Shown here: piece by piece, positions 1 through 6,041 of the stretch
Layout of the letters: each line of letters starts with the position of its first letter
Position numbering within the stretch: the first letter of the stretch is position 1
Assembly (NCBI GenBank): GCA_050730675.1
Contig: JBOHNM010000192.1
Span: 1-6,461, forward strand
Source: JBOHNM01 sp050730675
GTDB taxonomy: Bacteria; Planctomycetota; Phycisphaerae; Phycisphaerales; UBA1924
Reading direction: 5' to 3'
DNA: 6,461 nucleotides
Program-made: the position numbers and the translations under genes
The notes under the pieces: generated by a model
Database searches by the model: none
What the model was told of the DNA's origin: nothing
The model's input: only the letters and a program-made list of their open reading frames with translations

Positions 1-613
1 GGACCCGATCGAGTACCTGCTCACCGACAAGAAGGCGACGATCAACCAACGCGAGATCGGCATCGACGTGCTGGACTTCAAGACCGCCCTCCGCGCCCTG
101 GTCCGCGAGAATCCCGACGTCGTGCTCGTCGGCGAAATGCGTGACAAAGAGACGTTCGAGGCCGCCCTCAACGCCGCCGAGACAGGCCACCTCGTCTACG
201 GCACCATCCACGCCTCGAGCACCACCCAGACGTTCAGCCGTATCTACGGCCTGTTCGAAACCGAGGAAGTGGATCAGATCCGCAAGATGCTCGGCTACCA
301 GATGCGTGCGTTCGTGTACCAGAAGCTGCTGCCGACGCTCCACGAGAAGATCCACCGCATCCCCGCCATCGAGATCCTCATCAACAACCCGCTGGTGAAC
401 AAGTTCATCCTCGAGGCCCGCGAGGGCGAGCTGCGTGAGTACCTCCGCACCGTCGAGGCCCGTCAGTCGGGCATGATCGACTTCAACCAGTCGCTCATGG
501 ACCTGGTCGAGCGCGAGATGGTCCATATCCGAATCGCACTGGAAGCCAGCCCCAACGCCGACGACCTGCAGATGCGCCTCAAGAAGCTCGGCGGCATCAG
601 CGCCAAGGCCTGA
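1..613 (+). CDS. pilT: Type IV pilus retraction ATPase PilT/PilU, C-terminal 203 residues (5' truncated by window)
   Basis: This is the C-terminal part of a hexameric cytoplasmic ATPase that powers type IV pilus retraction (twitching motility, DNA uptake, surface sensing). The reading frame is open from base 2, so the start lies outside the window; the first visible residues, DPIEY, are the Asp box. Numbering from that Asp, the Walker B segment PDVVLVGEMRD is at about 38-48 with catalytic Glu45, and the His box GHLVYGTIH is at 62-70. All are intact, so an active enzyme is expected. The C-terminal region (LVNKFILEAREGEL, then GMIDFNQSLMDLV and SPNADDLQMRLKK) resembles PilU at least as much as PilT, and the two cannot be separated without the N-terminus. 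The Walker A motif is not visible. No C4 zinc motif is present, which argues against PilB/GspE. The gene ends in TGA, and an intrinsic terminator follows 27 bases later, so it is probably the last gene of its transcript. Confidence 0.93.
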   Translation, partial: DPIEYLLTDKKATINQREIGIDVLDFKTALRALVRENPDVVLVGEMRDKETFEAALNAAETGHLVYGTIHASSTTQTFSRIYGLFETEEVDQIRKMLGYQMRAFVYQKLLPTLHEKIHRIPAIEILINNPLVNKFILEAREGELREYLRTVEARQSGMIDFNQSLMDLVEREMVHIRIALEASPNADDLQMRLKKLGGISAKA

Positions 614-640
614 TCCGCTCCAACCCAACTCCTCAAAACC

Positions 641-671
641 GCCGCCCGGCCCATGCCGGGCGGCTTGCTTT
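641..671 (+). terminator. Intrinsic terminator after the pilT/pilU-like gene
   Basis: Perfect 10-bp GC-rich stem (641-650 with 655-664), loop CCAT (651-654), then the T-rich run TTGCTTT. It begins 27 bases past the stop codon of the pilus ATPase. It separates that gene from the next one on the same strand, so the downstream pair probably has its own promoter between 672 and 813. Confidence 0.88.
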
Positions 672-813
672 GGGCCCGGGACATCCCCAGATCCGTCCGC
701 CCCGCGCCGCTTCGGGCCTCCCGGCGACGGCTGATTCGTGTATCCTTCTCCCTCGACTCGCGGGCGGGGAACCCTCCCCGGCCCGGGGCCGAACAGATCG
801 GTTCACCCCTGCT

Positions 814-817
814 GGAG
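814..817 (+). promoter_or_regulatory. Shine-Dalgarno GGAG that sets the start of the GspE-like gene
   Basis: GGAG lies five bases before the ATG at 823. This supports that ATG over the longer in-frame extension back to a TTG at 670, which would start inside the terminator T-run and add about 51 low-complexity residues with no family match. I see no convincing promoter with both -35 and -10 boxes in the GC-rich leader (672-813). A lone TATCCT at 741-746 has no matching -35, and a 6-bp hairpin (765-780) is present. Confidence 0.65.
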
Positions 818-822
818 TTGGC

Positions 823-2568
823 ATGATCCTGTCCGATTCTCCCTGGCAGCAACCGGCGATGGGCTTGCACCTCGCCGAGGGGCTGATGCTCGTCTCGGCG
901 TGGAAGCCCCTGATCTTCCTGGTGGTCCTCGGCTGCTGGGCCTGGATCATCTCGGTGGTCTACGACAAGCACGCCGCACGCTTCTTCCTCCCGCGCGAGA
1001 AGTGGAACCTCTTCCACATGTGCATGGGCGTAGTGGCGGTCGCCGCGGCGTTCCTCATGCCCGCCCCCGAAGGTAACGAGTGGATCGGTTTCCTCGCCGG
1101 CCTGGGTGCGATGATCGTCGTCCTGATGATCTCGCTGATCGCCTACGCGGTGAGCGCGAACAAGGACGACCGTGTCCCCGAGGCGTTCCACATCAAGCTG
1201 GACATCCTCAAGAAGATGTCCGCGGCCCGCGATGCGAAGAAGAAGGACAAGTCGCAGGCACAGGTCAAACTCGCCATCCGCATGGCGGACAAGAACATCA
1301 TGCCCGCGCCGGCCGCCGAGACGCCCGAGTTCGAGGTGCGCTCGATCTCCGAGAACGTCTACATCAAGGCCGTTGAGAACCGCGCTTCGCAGGTGGATAT
1401 CGCGCCGGTCGGCAAGGACAACGCCTACAGCGCTTCGATGCTCGTGGATGGTGTTCGCGCCCCGGGGGAGACCTTCCCCGCCCCCATGGCCGTCAAGGTC
1501 ATGGACTTCTGGCGCTCGGCCGGCAAGCTCGACCTGGCCGACCGCCGGCGCAAGCAGGTCGCCGACTTCTTCATCGAGAAGGACGCCACCAAGCGGAAAA
1601 TCCGCCTGACCAGCACCGGCGTGCAGGGCGGCATGCGCGTCACGATGCTCTTCGACCCCGAGGACGCCGTCAAACGCAAGCCCGACCAGCTCGGCCTGCT
1701 CGACGTCCAGATGGAGGAATTGCGCACCCTGACCGGCGAGGCCAAGGGCCTTGTCGTGGTCGGCGGTCTGCCGGACAACGGCCGGACCACCAACCTGTAC
1801 ACGATCCTGGGGATGCACGATGCATACACCCTGACCGTCGGCACGCTCGAGATCGACCAGCAGCACACGCTCGAGGGCGTCCGCCACCAGGTCTTCGATC
1901 CGACGGTCGAGGGCTCCGAGTTCGCCACCACCGTCCGCTCGCTCCTACGGCGCGACCCCAACGTGCTCGGCGTGTCGGATATCCCCGACCAGACCACCGC
2001 CAAGGAACTCGCCAAGGCCGAACTGGAACGCACGCGTGTCTACGCATGCGTCAAGGCCGACAGCGCCCTATCCGCGATCGACACCTGGGTCCGCATGGTC
2101 GGCGAGCCCGAACTGGCCGCCAAGCACCTGCGTGGTGTCATCGTCGGGCGCCTGCTCCGCAAGCTCTGCATGAACTGCCGCGTCGAGTACCCGCCGGCAC
2201 CGGAGATGCTCAAGAAGCTCGGCGTGCCCGAGGGCAAGGTCACCAAGCTCTTCAAGAAGGGCGGCCAGGTGCTCATCAAGAACAAGCCGGAGATCTGCCC
2301 GGTCTGCAACGGCATCGGCTACGTCGGGCAGGAGGGCATCTTCGAGATCTACGCCCTCGGCCAGGAAGAGCGTGACCTCGCGGCGCAGAACAACATGGCC
2401 GGGCTCAAGGCCGCCCTGCGCAAGCGTCAGCTCCCCACCATGCAGCAAGCCGCCATCCGCAAGGCGCTGCTGGGCATCACCAGCGTCGAAGAGGTGATGC
2501 GCCTCACCAACCCCCCCACCCCCGTCGTGCCTGCAGCGAGCGCCGCCGCGGCGCCGGCCAAGGCCTAA
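823..2568 (+). CDS. Membrane-anchored, catalytically degenerate GspE/PilB-family protein (581 aa)
   Basis: The N-terminus has three predicted membrane helices (about residues 27-47, 63-80 and 88-110), followed by a charged, Lys-rich linker (about 113-150). A type II secretion/type IV pilus assembly ATPase fold follows. The N2-like domain is recognisable from ASQVDIAP (188-195) and LDLADRRRKQ (236-245). The ATPase core has the Walker A position at 315-323 (GLPDNGRTT), the Walker B position at 378-389 (DPNVLGVSDIPD), and a C4 zinc motif at C449-x2-C452 and C492-x2-C495. GYVGQEGIFE then matches the usual GspE ending. Several catalytic landmarks are changed. The P-loop Lys is Arg321, the Walker B Gly-Glu is Ser385-Asp386, the Asp box (normally EDPVE) reads EIDQQ at 343-347, and both His-box histidines are gone (RTRVYACVK, 403-411). 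ATP hydrolysis is therefore doubtful, and a structural or regulatory role is inferred. Canonical GspE/PilB proteins are peripheral and lack such helices. The tail is Ala/Pro-rich. Family assignment is firm; function is not. Confidence 0.88.
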   Translation: MILSDSPWQQPAMGLHLAEGLMLVSAWKPLIFLVVLGCWAWIISVVYDKHAARFFLPREKWNLFHMCMGVVAVAAAFLMPAPEGNEWIGFLAGLGAMIVVLMISLIAYAVSANKDDRVPEAFHIKLDILKKMSAARDAKKKDKSQAQVKLAIRMADKNIMPAPAAETPEFEVRSISENVYIKAVENRASQVDIAPVGKDNAYSASMLVDGVRAPGETFPAPMAVKVMDFWRSAGKLDLADRRRKQVADFFIEKDATKRKIRLTSTGVQGGMRVTMLFDPEDAVKRKPDQLGLLDVQMEELRTLTGEAKGLVVVGGLPDNGRTTNLYTILGMHDAYTLTVGTLEIDQQHTLEGVRHQVFDPTVEGSEFATTVRSLLRRDPNVLGVSDIPDQTTAKELAKAELERTRVYACVKADSALSAIDTWVRMVGEPELAAKHLRGVIVGRLLRKLCMNCRVEYPPAPEMLKKLGVPEGKVTKLFKKGGQVLIKNKPEICPVCNGIGYVGQEGIFEIYALGQEERDLAAQNNMAGLKAALRKRQLPTMQQAAIRKALLGITSVEEVMRLTNPPTPVVPAASAAAAPAKA

Positions 2569-2639
2569 CGCACTCGATCTCGGTTTTCCGTTTCCCACTC
2601 CTTCGTCCCCCAGTGCCTTCCCTACTTCGGAACCCGCCC

Positions 2640-4418
2640 ATGTGGATGTCTCTCGTCGTCATCGGCCTCGTCGTGGTGATGGCCTTGGTCTGGGCCACCC
2701 GGGGCTTCTTCTCCGCACTGCTGCACCTGGTCTGCACGTTGTGCGCCGGCGCGATCGCCCTGGCGCTGTGGGAGCCCTTGGCCTACTGGCTGCTCGGCTC
2801 GCAGGAGCCCGGCACGTTGGTTGATGTCGCTTGGGGCGTCTGCCTGATCGGGCCCTTCGTGCTCGCCCTCACGCTGCTGAGCGTGGCGTGCAGCGCGCTG
2901 ATCCGCAACAACATCAAAGTCGGCGACATGCCCGGGCTCATCGGCGGCGGTATTCTCGGGGCCGCGGCGGGGTTCATCACCGCCGGCATCGTGGTGCTGG
3001 GCGTCGGCATGACCCGCACCCAGTCGGACTTCTTCGACTACACCCCGATCGACACCGACAACCAGGGCTCGGTCATCCGCAGCGGCGGCCTGTGGGTGCC
3101 GGCGGACCGGATGGTCGCCTCGCTCTACGGCTTCATGTCCAAGGGCTCGCTGGCCAGTAGCGCCCCTCTCGCCCGCTACTACCCGCACCTGGCCGACAGC
3201 GGCCATATGTTCCGCAACGGCAGCAAGGGCGACACGCTTCTCAAGTACACCATCCGCCCCAAAGACGTGGCCCTCAAAGGCCGCTACACCGTCGGCCTGA
3301 AGGAGAAGACCACGCTCCCGGACCTGGTCGGCGACAACAAGGCCGTGCTCGACATCGACGGCAACAAGGTCTCGGGCGGGTCGTACTACATCGAGGGCGT
3401 CGCCGTGCAGTTCAAGGCCGGCGCCAAGGAGAAGGGCGGCCAGATCGTCATCAGCCCTGCGCACGTTCAGCTCGTCTGCGCCAACAGCAGCGGGGCCGAG
3501 GTCTTCATGCCTATCGCGATGATCAGCCAGGCCAAGGGCGACAGCGTCACTTTCGGTCGCTGGCGCTTTGACGCCAAGGACGTGCTCCTCGGCTCGGTCG
3601 GCTCTGCCAACGACCCGATCATGCTCTTCGAGTTCGTGGTCCCCAAGTACGCCGCCGGCGACGAGCTGCAGCCGGTGGCCCTGTACGTCAAGGGCGTACG
3701 GCTGGACTTGTACGACCGCGACAGCGAGACTTCGCTCAAACCGTCCAAGGCACTGGCCTCGGGCGCCGACCGTGACGCGGGCCTCAACGACCTGGCACAG
3801 CTGTACAAGGACAAGTCCGACGTGATCTCCGGCCAAGCCGAGATCTGGAACCGCGAAACCGGCAACACGTTCGAGTCGCTCGTGGCCATCACCAACCGCC
3901 TGCCCGACCGGATCATTCTCAGTTCCGACAACGTCGGCGAGCTGGAGTTGAACGAGGGCAACTTCATCATGGACGGGGTCTGCAACCTCGACGCGCAGAA
4001 AGGCCTGCTGCAGCGCGGCGCCGACCGCAAGTTGATCGTGGACCGTTTCTACCCCGGCGAGGGGACGTCGATCGTGCTGGTGGACGTGACGCCGGGCAAG
4101 GACTTCGCCATCACCGCAGCTCCCAGCGCCGACGCACCGGGCGCCCCGTCGCTGGTCGACGATCAGAACATGAAGCACGGATGCGTGGGTTACGTCTACC
4201 GCGACGAATCGCTGATCAGCATCTACTTCAAGCCCGGCGATCCGATCACCGACAAGTCCAAGATCCGCTCGATCTCGCGCTCGCGCACAGACCAGAAGCT
4301 GTGGCTGGTCTTCCGCGTCCCCAACGGCGTGAAGCTCACCCGTTATGTGATCGGCACCACGCCGGTCAAGGAATTCGGTCAGCCCATGCCGATCGATGGA
4401 ACCGGCCAGGCGAGATAG
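2640..4418 (+). CDS. CvpA-like four-helix membrane protein with a large unassigned C-terminal domain (592 aa)
   Basis: The N-terminal 124 residues resemble the CvpA family of inner-membrane proteins. Four hydrophobic segments lie at about 3-19, 24-52, 62-88 and 100-122. RGFF follows the first helix, and the family-like Asp-x-x-Gly-x-x-Gly-Gly stretch precedes helix four. Positive charges in loops 1-2 and 3-4 (R21, R89, K93) and acidic residues in loop 2-3 suggest that the C-terminus is extracytoplasmic. Residues 125-592 match no family I recognise. They look beta-rich, with three cysteines (280, 448, 515) and two similar segments ending in FxVP (near 331-335 and 557-561). Ordinary CvpA proteins are about 160-200 residues, so most of this protein is an extension. 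The ATG at 2640 is preferred because CGGAA sits just upstream; a GTG at 2613 lacks a Shine-Dalgarno, and an ATG at 2646 is possible. The gene follows the GspE-like gene by 71 pyrimidine-rich bases without a terminator, so co-transcription is likely. The function is unknown; E. coli CvpA has been linked to colicin V production. Confidence 0.8.
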   Translation: MWMSLVVIGLVVVMALVWATRGFFSALLHLVCTLCAGAIALALWEPLAYWLLGSQEPGTLVDVAWGVCLIGPFVLALTLLSVACSALIRNNIKVGDMPGLIGGGILGAAAGFITAGIVVLGVGMTRTQSDFFDYTPIDTDNQGSVIRSGGLWVPADRMVASLYGFMSKGSLASSAPLARYYPHLADSGHMFRNGSKGDTLLKYTIRPKDVALKGRYTVGLKEKTTLPDLVGDNKAVLDIDGNKVSGGSYYIEGVAVQFKAGAKEKGGQIVISPAHVQLVCANSSGAEVFMPIAMISQAKGDSVTFGRWRFDAKDVLLGSVGSANDPIMLFEFVVPKYAAGDELQPVALYVKGVRLDLYDRDSETSLKPSKALASGADRDAGLNDLAQLYKDKSDVISGQAEIWNRETGNTFESLVAITNRLPDRIILSSDNVGELELNEGNFIMDGVCNLDAQKGLLQRGADRKLIVDRFYPGEGTSIVLVDVTPGKDFAITAAPSADAPGAPSLVDDQNMKHGCVGYVYRDESLISIYFKPGDPITDKSKIRSISRSRTDQKLWLVFRVPNGVKLTRYVIGTTPVKEFGQPMPIDGTGQAR

Positions 4419-4443
4419 GCCGTCACAAAACAAAGTACCAATG

Positions 4444-4479
4444 ACAAGGCCCCGTGCGAGCACGGGGCCTTGTTCGTTT
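4444..4479 (+). terminator. Strong intrinsic terminator between convergent units
   Basis: A perfect 13-bp stem (4444-4456 with 4461-4473) with tetraloop CGAG is followed by the T-rich TTCGTTT. It starts 26 bases after the CvpA-like stop codon. The hairpin also lies just past the rplI stop on the opposite strand. On that strand the T-rich tract is about ten bases beyond the stem, so termination of the rplI unit here is possible but less well supported. Confidence 0.88.
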
Positions 4480-4501
4480 CAGAGTCGTGGTCGAGGGCCG
4501 A

Positions 4502-5266
4502 TCACTTCTTCTTGTCGGACTTCTCGAACTTGCCCTTGCCGGCGGGCTTGTCTTCGGCCGCGGCGGCGGGCTTGGCCTTCTCGAAGGTGCCCTTGGCAGA
4601 GGGCTTCTCCTCGGCAGCCTTGGCGTCGTGCTTCTTGCCCTTGGCCGCGGGCTTCTCGTCGGCGCCGGCATCGGCCTCGTCCTTCTCGCCGGGCTTCTTG
4701 GTGTCGAACTTGGCGGACTTGTCCTTGGTGCGCTTCTCCATCACCGGCTCGCCGCCTTCCGCGGTCGGAACGGCCGCGGCCTCGTTGGCGCGGTGGACGG
4801 GCAGCTCGCGGTCGGGCTTGACGTGGAGCTTGATGTGGGCTTCGAGTTCGGCCTCGAACTTGACGGTGATCTCGTAGTCGCCGATGCGCTTGACCGGCTG
4901 GCCGAGACGGACCTCGCGGTCGCGGATGCCGTGGAAGCCGGTCTTGTCGAGCTCGGTGGCGATCTCGTGCTGGGTGACGGCGCCGTAGAGAATGCCCAGG
5001 TCGTTGCAGGAGCGGATCATCACCAGCTCCTGGCCGTTGAGCTTCTCGATGAGCGCCTCGCGCTGCTTGCGCAGCTCGGCGAGCTGGCGGAGCGCGTCGG
5101 CGCGCTTGCCGGCGAGTTCCTTCACGCGCTCTTCGCTGGGGGCGATGGCCAGGCCGCGGGGCATGAGGAAGTTGCGGGCGTAGCCCTTGCGGACGGTCAC
5201 GACGTCACCGACGATGCCGGTGTTGTCCACGTTCTCGACGAGCAAAAGCTGGATGTTGCGGGCCAT
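4502..5266 (-). CDS. rplI: 50S ribosomal protein L9 with about 100-residue C-terminal extension (254 aa)
   Basis: L9 binds 23S rRNA near the base of the L1 stalk and helps maintain reading-frame fidelity. Residues 1-152 are a complete L9. The N-terminal rRNA-binding domain has the family signature (G17, G20, V25, G28-Y29, N32-F33-L34, G38), followed by the long charged connecting helix (about 45-80) and the C-terminal domain (about 83-152, ending IKLHVK). Typical bacterial L9 is about 150 residues. Here a hydrophilic Lys/Ala/Glu/Pro tail (153-254, bases 4505-4810) is added, probably disordered, ending in three imperfect repeats and a Lys-rich terminus. The ATG at 5266 has the well-placed Shine-Dalgarno AAAAGGA seven bases upstream. 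It is the last gene of the leftward rpsF-ssb-rplI cluster, 198 bases after ssb. The usual rpsR is absent from that gap. Confidence 0.97.
   Translation of the reverse strand: MARNIQLLLVENVDNTGIVGDVVTVRKGYARNFLMPRGLAIAPSEERVKELAGKRADALRQLAELRKQREALIEKLNGQELVMIRSCNDLGILYGAVTQHEIATELDKTGFHGIRDREVRLGQPVKRIGDYEITVKFEAELEAHIKLHVKPDRELPVHRANEAAAVPTAEGGEPVMEKRTKDKSAKFDTKKPGEKDEADAGADEKPAAKGKKHDAKAAEEKPSAKGTFEKAKPAAAAEDKPAGKGKFEKSDKKK
4505..4660 (-). repeat. rplI: Three imperfect Lys/Pro/Ala repeats coding the end of the L9 tail
   Basis: L9 residues 203-254 contain three related units that begin DEKPAAKGK (203), EEKPSAKGT (219) and EDKPAGKGK (238). The last two continue with FEK. The pattern is acidic-acidic-Lys-Pro-small-small-Lys-Gly, spaced 16 and 19 residues apart. 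Such basic, Pro/Ala-rich repeats are typical of disordered nucleic-acid-binding tails. A direct role here is inferred only. Confidence 0.7.
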
Positions 5267-5273
5267 GAGGCTG

Positions 5274-5280
5274 TCCTTTT
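5274..5280 (-). promoter_or_regulatory. rplI Shine-Dalgarno AAAAGGA
   Basis: It lies seven bases upstream of the rplI ATG and fixes that start. Its upstream edge directly touches a stable hairpin (5281-5310), so accessibility of the site could depend on that structure. Confidence 0.75.
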
Positions 5281-5310
5281 CGGCCCCGCCTGGCAGGCGG
5301 TGTCTGGCCG
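5281..5310 (-). promoter_or_regulatory. Leader hairpin abutting the rplI ribosome binding site
   Basis: On the minus strand, CGGCC (5310-5306) pairs with GGCCG (5285-5281). CCGCCT (5300-5295) pairs with AGGCGG (5291-5286) around loop GCC. A five-base bulge AGACA (5305-5301) sits on one side, giving 11 GC-rich pairs in total. It has no T-run, so it is not a standard terminator. Its position one base from the Shine-Dalgarno makes it a candidate translational control element or mRNA-stability structure. A smaller 5-bp hairpin lies upstream at 5331-5344. Confidence 0.5.
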
Positions 5311-5371
5311 GAAGTTAGGAGCCGATGCAGCGGGCACGCGCCCGGTTCAGCCCCAGCGGATGTGGGTGGAG

Positions 5372-5400
5372 AGCATAGGCACGGACGCACAGAACGTCAC
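5372..5400 (-). promoter_or_regulatory. Candidate sigma70-type promoter for rplI
   Basis: On the minus strand, GTGACG (5400-5395, -35-like) and TATGCT (5377-5372, -10-like) are separated by exactly 17 bases. Each box matches four of six consensus positions. It lies in the 198-base gap between ssb and rplI, which is long for a tight ribosomal operon. The match is modest and could be chance. Confidence 0.3.
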
Positions 5401-5464
5401 CGCACGGCGGCATGCAGAGCGAATGACCGAACAGCGCCCGCAATTGACGAACTGACGAGGCGGA

Positions 5465-5941
5465 TCAGAACGGAATGTCGTCGTGCTCGATCGTCGGGCC
5501 CGCGCCGGCCGGAGCACGGTTGGTGCGGACCTGCGGGCTCGGTCCCCCACCGCCCTCGTCAGCACCGCCTTCGTTGCCGCCGGGGCCGCCGCGCTGACCG
5601 CCGCCTGCGGAATCGACGAACTGGAAGCTCTCGATGACCACTTTCATTTTGGACCGGTTCTGGCCGCTCTCCTTGTCCTGCCAGGTGTCGAGTTTGAGGC
5701 GGCCGACGATGAAGACAGGACGCCCCTTGGCGAGGTACTTGCCCATGATTTCCGCGGTCTTGCCCCAGGCCTCGCAGTCCACAAAGGTGACCGACTCCTT
5801 CTTTTCGCCCTCGGGAGTCGTCCACCGCTCGTTGACAGCAAGGCCGATCTTGGCCACGGCCTTGTTGCTCGGCGTGAACTTGAGTTCGACGTCGCGGGTG
5901 AGGTTGCCCATCAGGATGACTTGGTTGAAGCTGCCGGCCAT
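5465..5941 (-). CDS. ssb: Single-stranded DNA-binding protein SSB (158 aa)
   Basis: SSB coats single-stranded DNA in replication, recombination and repair and recruits partner proteins through its C-terminal tip. Residues 5-110 form the OB fold. They include VILMGNLTRDVELKFTP, the LAVNERW strand, the CEAWGKTAE segment, YLAKGRPVFIVGRL, and the closing strand VVIESFQFVD. Residues 112-150 are a Gly/Pro-rich flexible linker. The protein ends in HDDIPF, the conserved acidic-hydrophobic tip that docks partner proteins, so it is complete and of normal length. The ATG at 5941 has GGAG six bases upstream. It sits between rpsF and rplI on the same strand, the common bacterial order, with 146 bases separating it from rpsF. 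Confidence 0.97.
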   Translation of the reverse strand: MAGSFNQVILMGNLTRDVELKFTPSNKAVAKIGLAVNERWTTPEGEKKESVTFVDCEAWGKTAEIMGKYLAKGRPVFIVGRLKLDTWQDKESGQNRSKMKVVIESFQFVDSAGGGQRGGPGGNEGGADEGGGGPSPQVRTNRAPAGAGPTIEHDDIPF

Positions 5942-5947
5942 GGGTTG

Positions 5948-5951
5948 CTCC
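5948..5951 (-). promoter_or_regulatory. ssb Shine-Dalgarno GGAG
   Basis: GGAG six bases upstream of the ATG at 5941 supports that start. No other in-frame start with a better site is seen nearby. Confidence 0.65.
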
Positions 5952-5995
5952 GCAATTCAGGGCTTAGGGTTGGGATGACAGGGCACTCTATGAAG

Positions 5996-6025
5996 CGAGC
6001 GGGCCGCCATGAAGCAGCCCGCTCG
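5996..6025 (-). promoter_or_regulatory. Hairpin in the rpsF-ssb gap
   Basis: A perfect 9-bp stem (CGAGCGGGC with GCCCGCTCG) has a 12-base loop. GCTTCAT occurs twice on the minus strand, once in the loop and once just after the stem (complement at 6009-6015 and 5990-5996). No T-run follows on either strand, so it is not a good intrinsic terminator. It could be an mRNA processing or stability element between rpsF and ssb, or part of an ssb leader if the promoter at 6042-6070 is real. Confidence 0.5.
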
Positions 6026-6041
6026 GTTGAGATTTGGGTTC

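Noticed and set aside
741..746. TATCCT as a -10 box for the GspE-like gene
   Set aside because: No -35-like sequence at the right distance and no extended -10; a single four-of-six match is expected by chance.
765..780. Small GC hairpin in the GspE-like leader
   Set aside because: A 6-bp stem in very GC-rich sequence is weak evidence for a functional element.
670..822. TTG start giving a 51-residue N-terminal extension of the GspE-like protein
   Set aside because: It begins inside the terminator T-run, has no Shine-Dalgarno and encodes Pro/Arg-rich low-complexity sequence; the ATG at 823 has GGAG five bases upstream.
463..1887. Long open frame on the minus strand opposite the pilT end and the GspE-like gene
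   Set aside because: Its product is of high-GC shadow composition (Arg, Asp, His, Val) with no family motif, while the opposite strand encodes clear GspE-family motifs over most of the same region.
2613..2639. GTG start for the CvpA-like gene
   Set aside because: No Shine-Dalgarno upstream; starting at the ATG at 2640 places the first membrane helix at the N-terminus as expected for CvpA-like proteins.
2622..4463. 613-codon open frame on the minus strand opposite the CvpA-like gene
   Set aside because: No recognisable domain, and composition typical of antisense high-GC frames. It would also run through the convergent terminator. The plus strand has membrane helices, a plausible start and a terminator right after its stop.
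4454..5455. 333-codon plus-strand frame opposite rplI
   Set aside because: The Leu/Gly/Val-rich product is the antisense of the L9 Lys/Glu/Ala codons; L9 on the minus strand is unambiguous.
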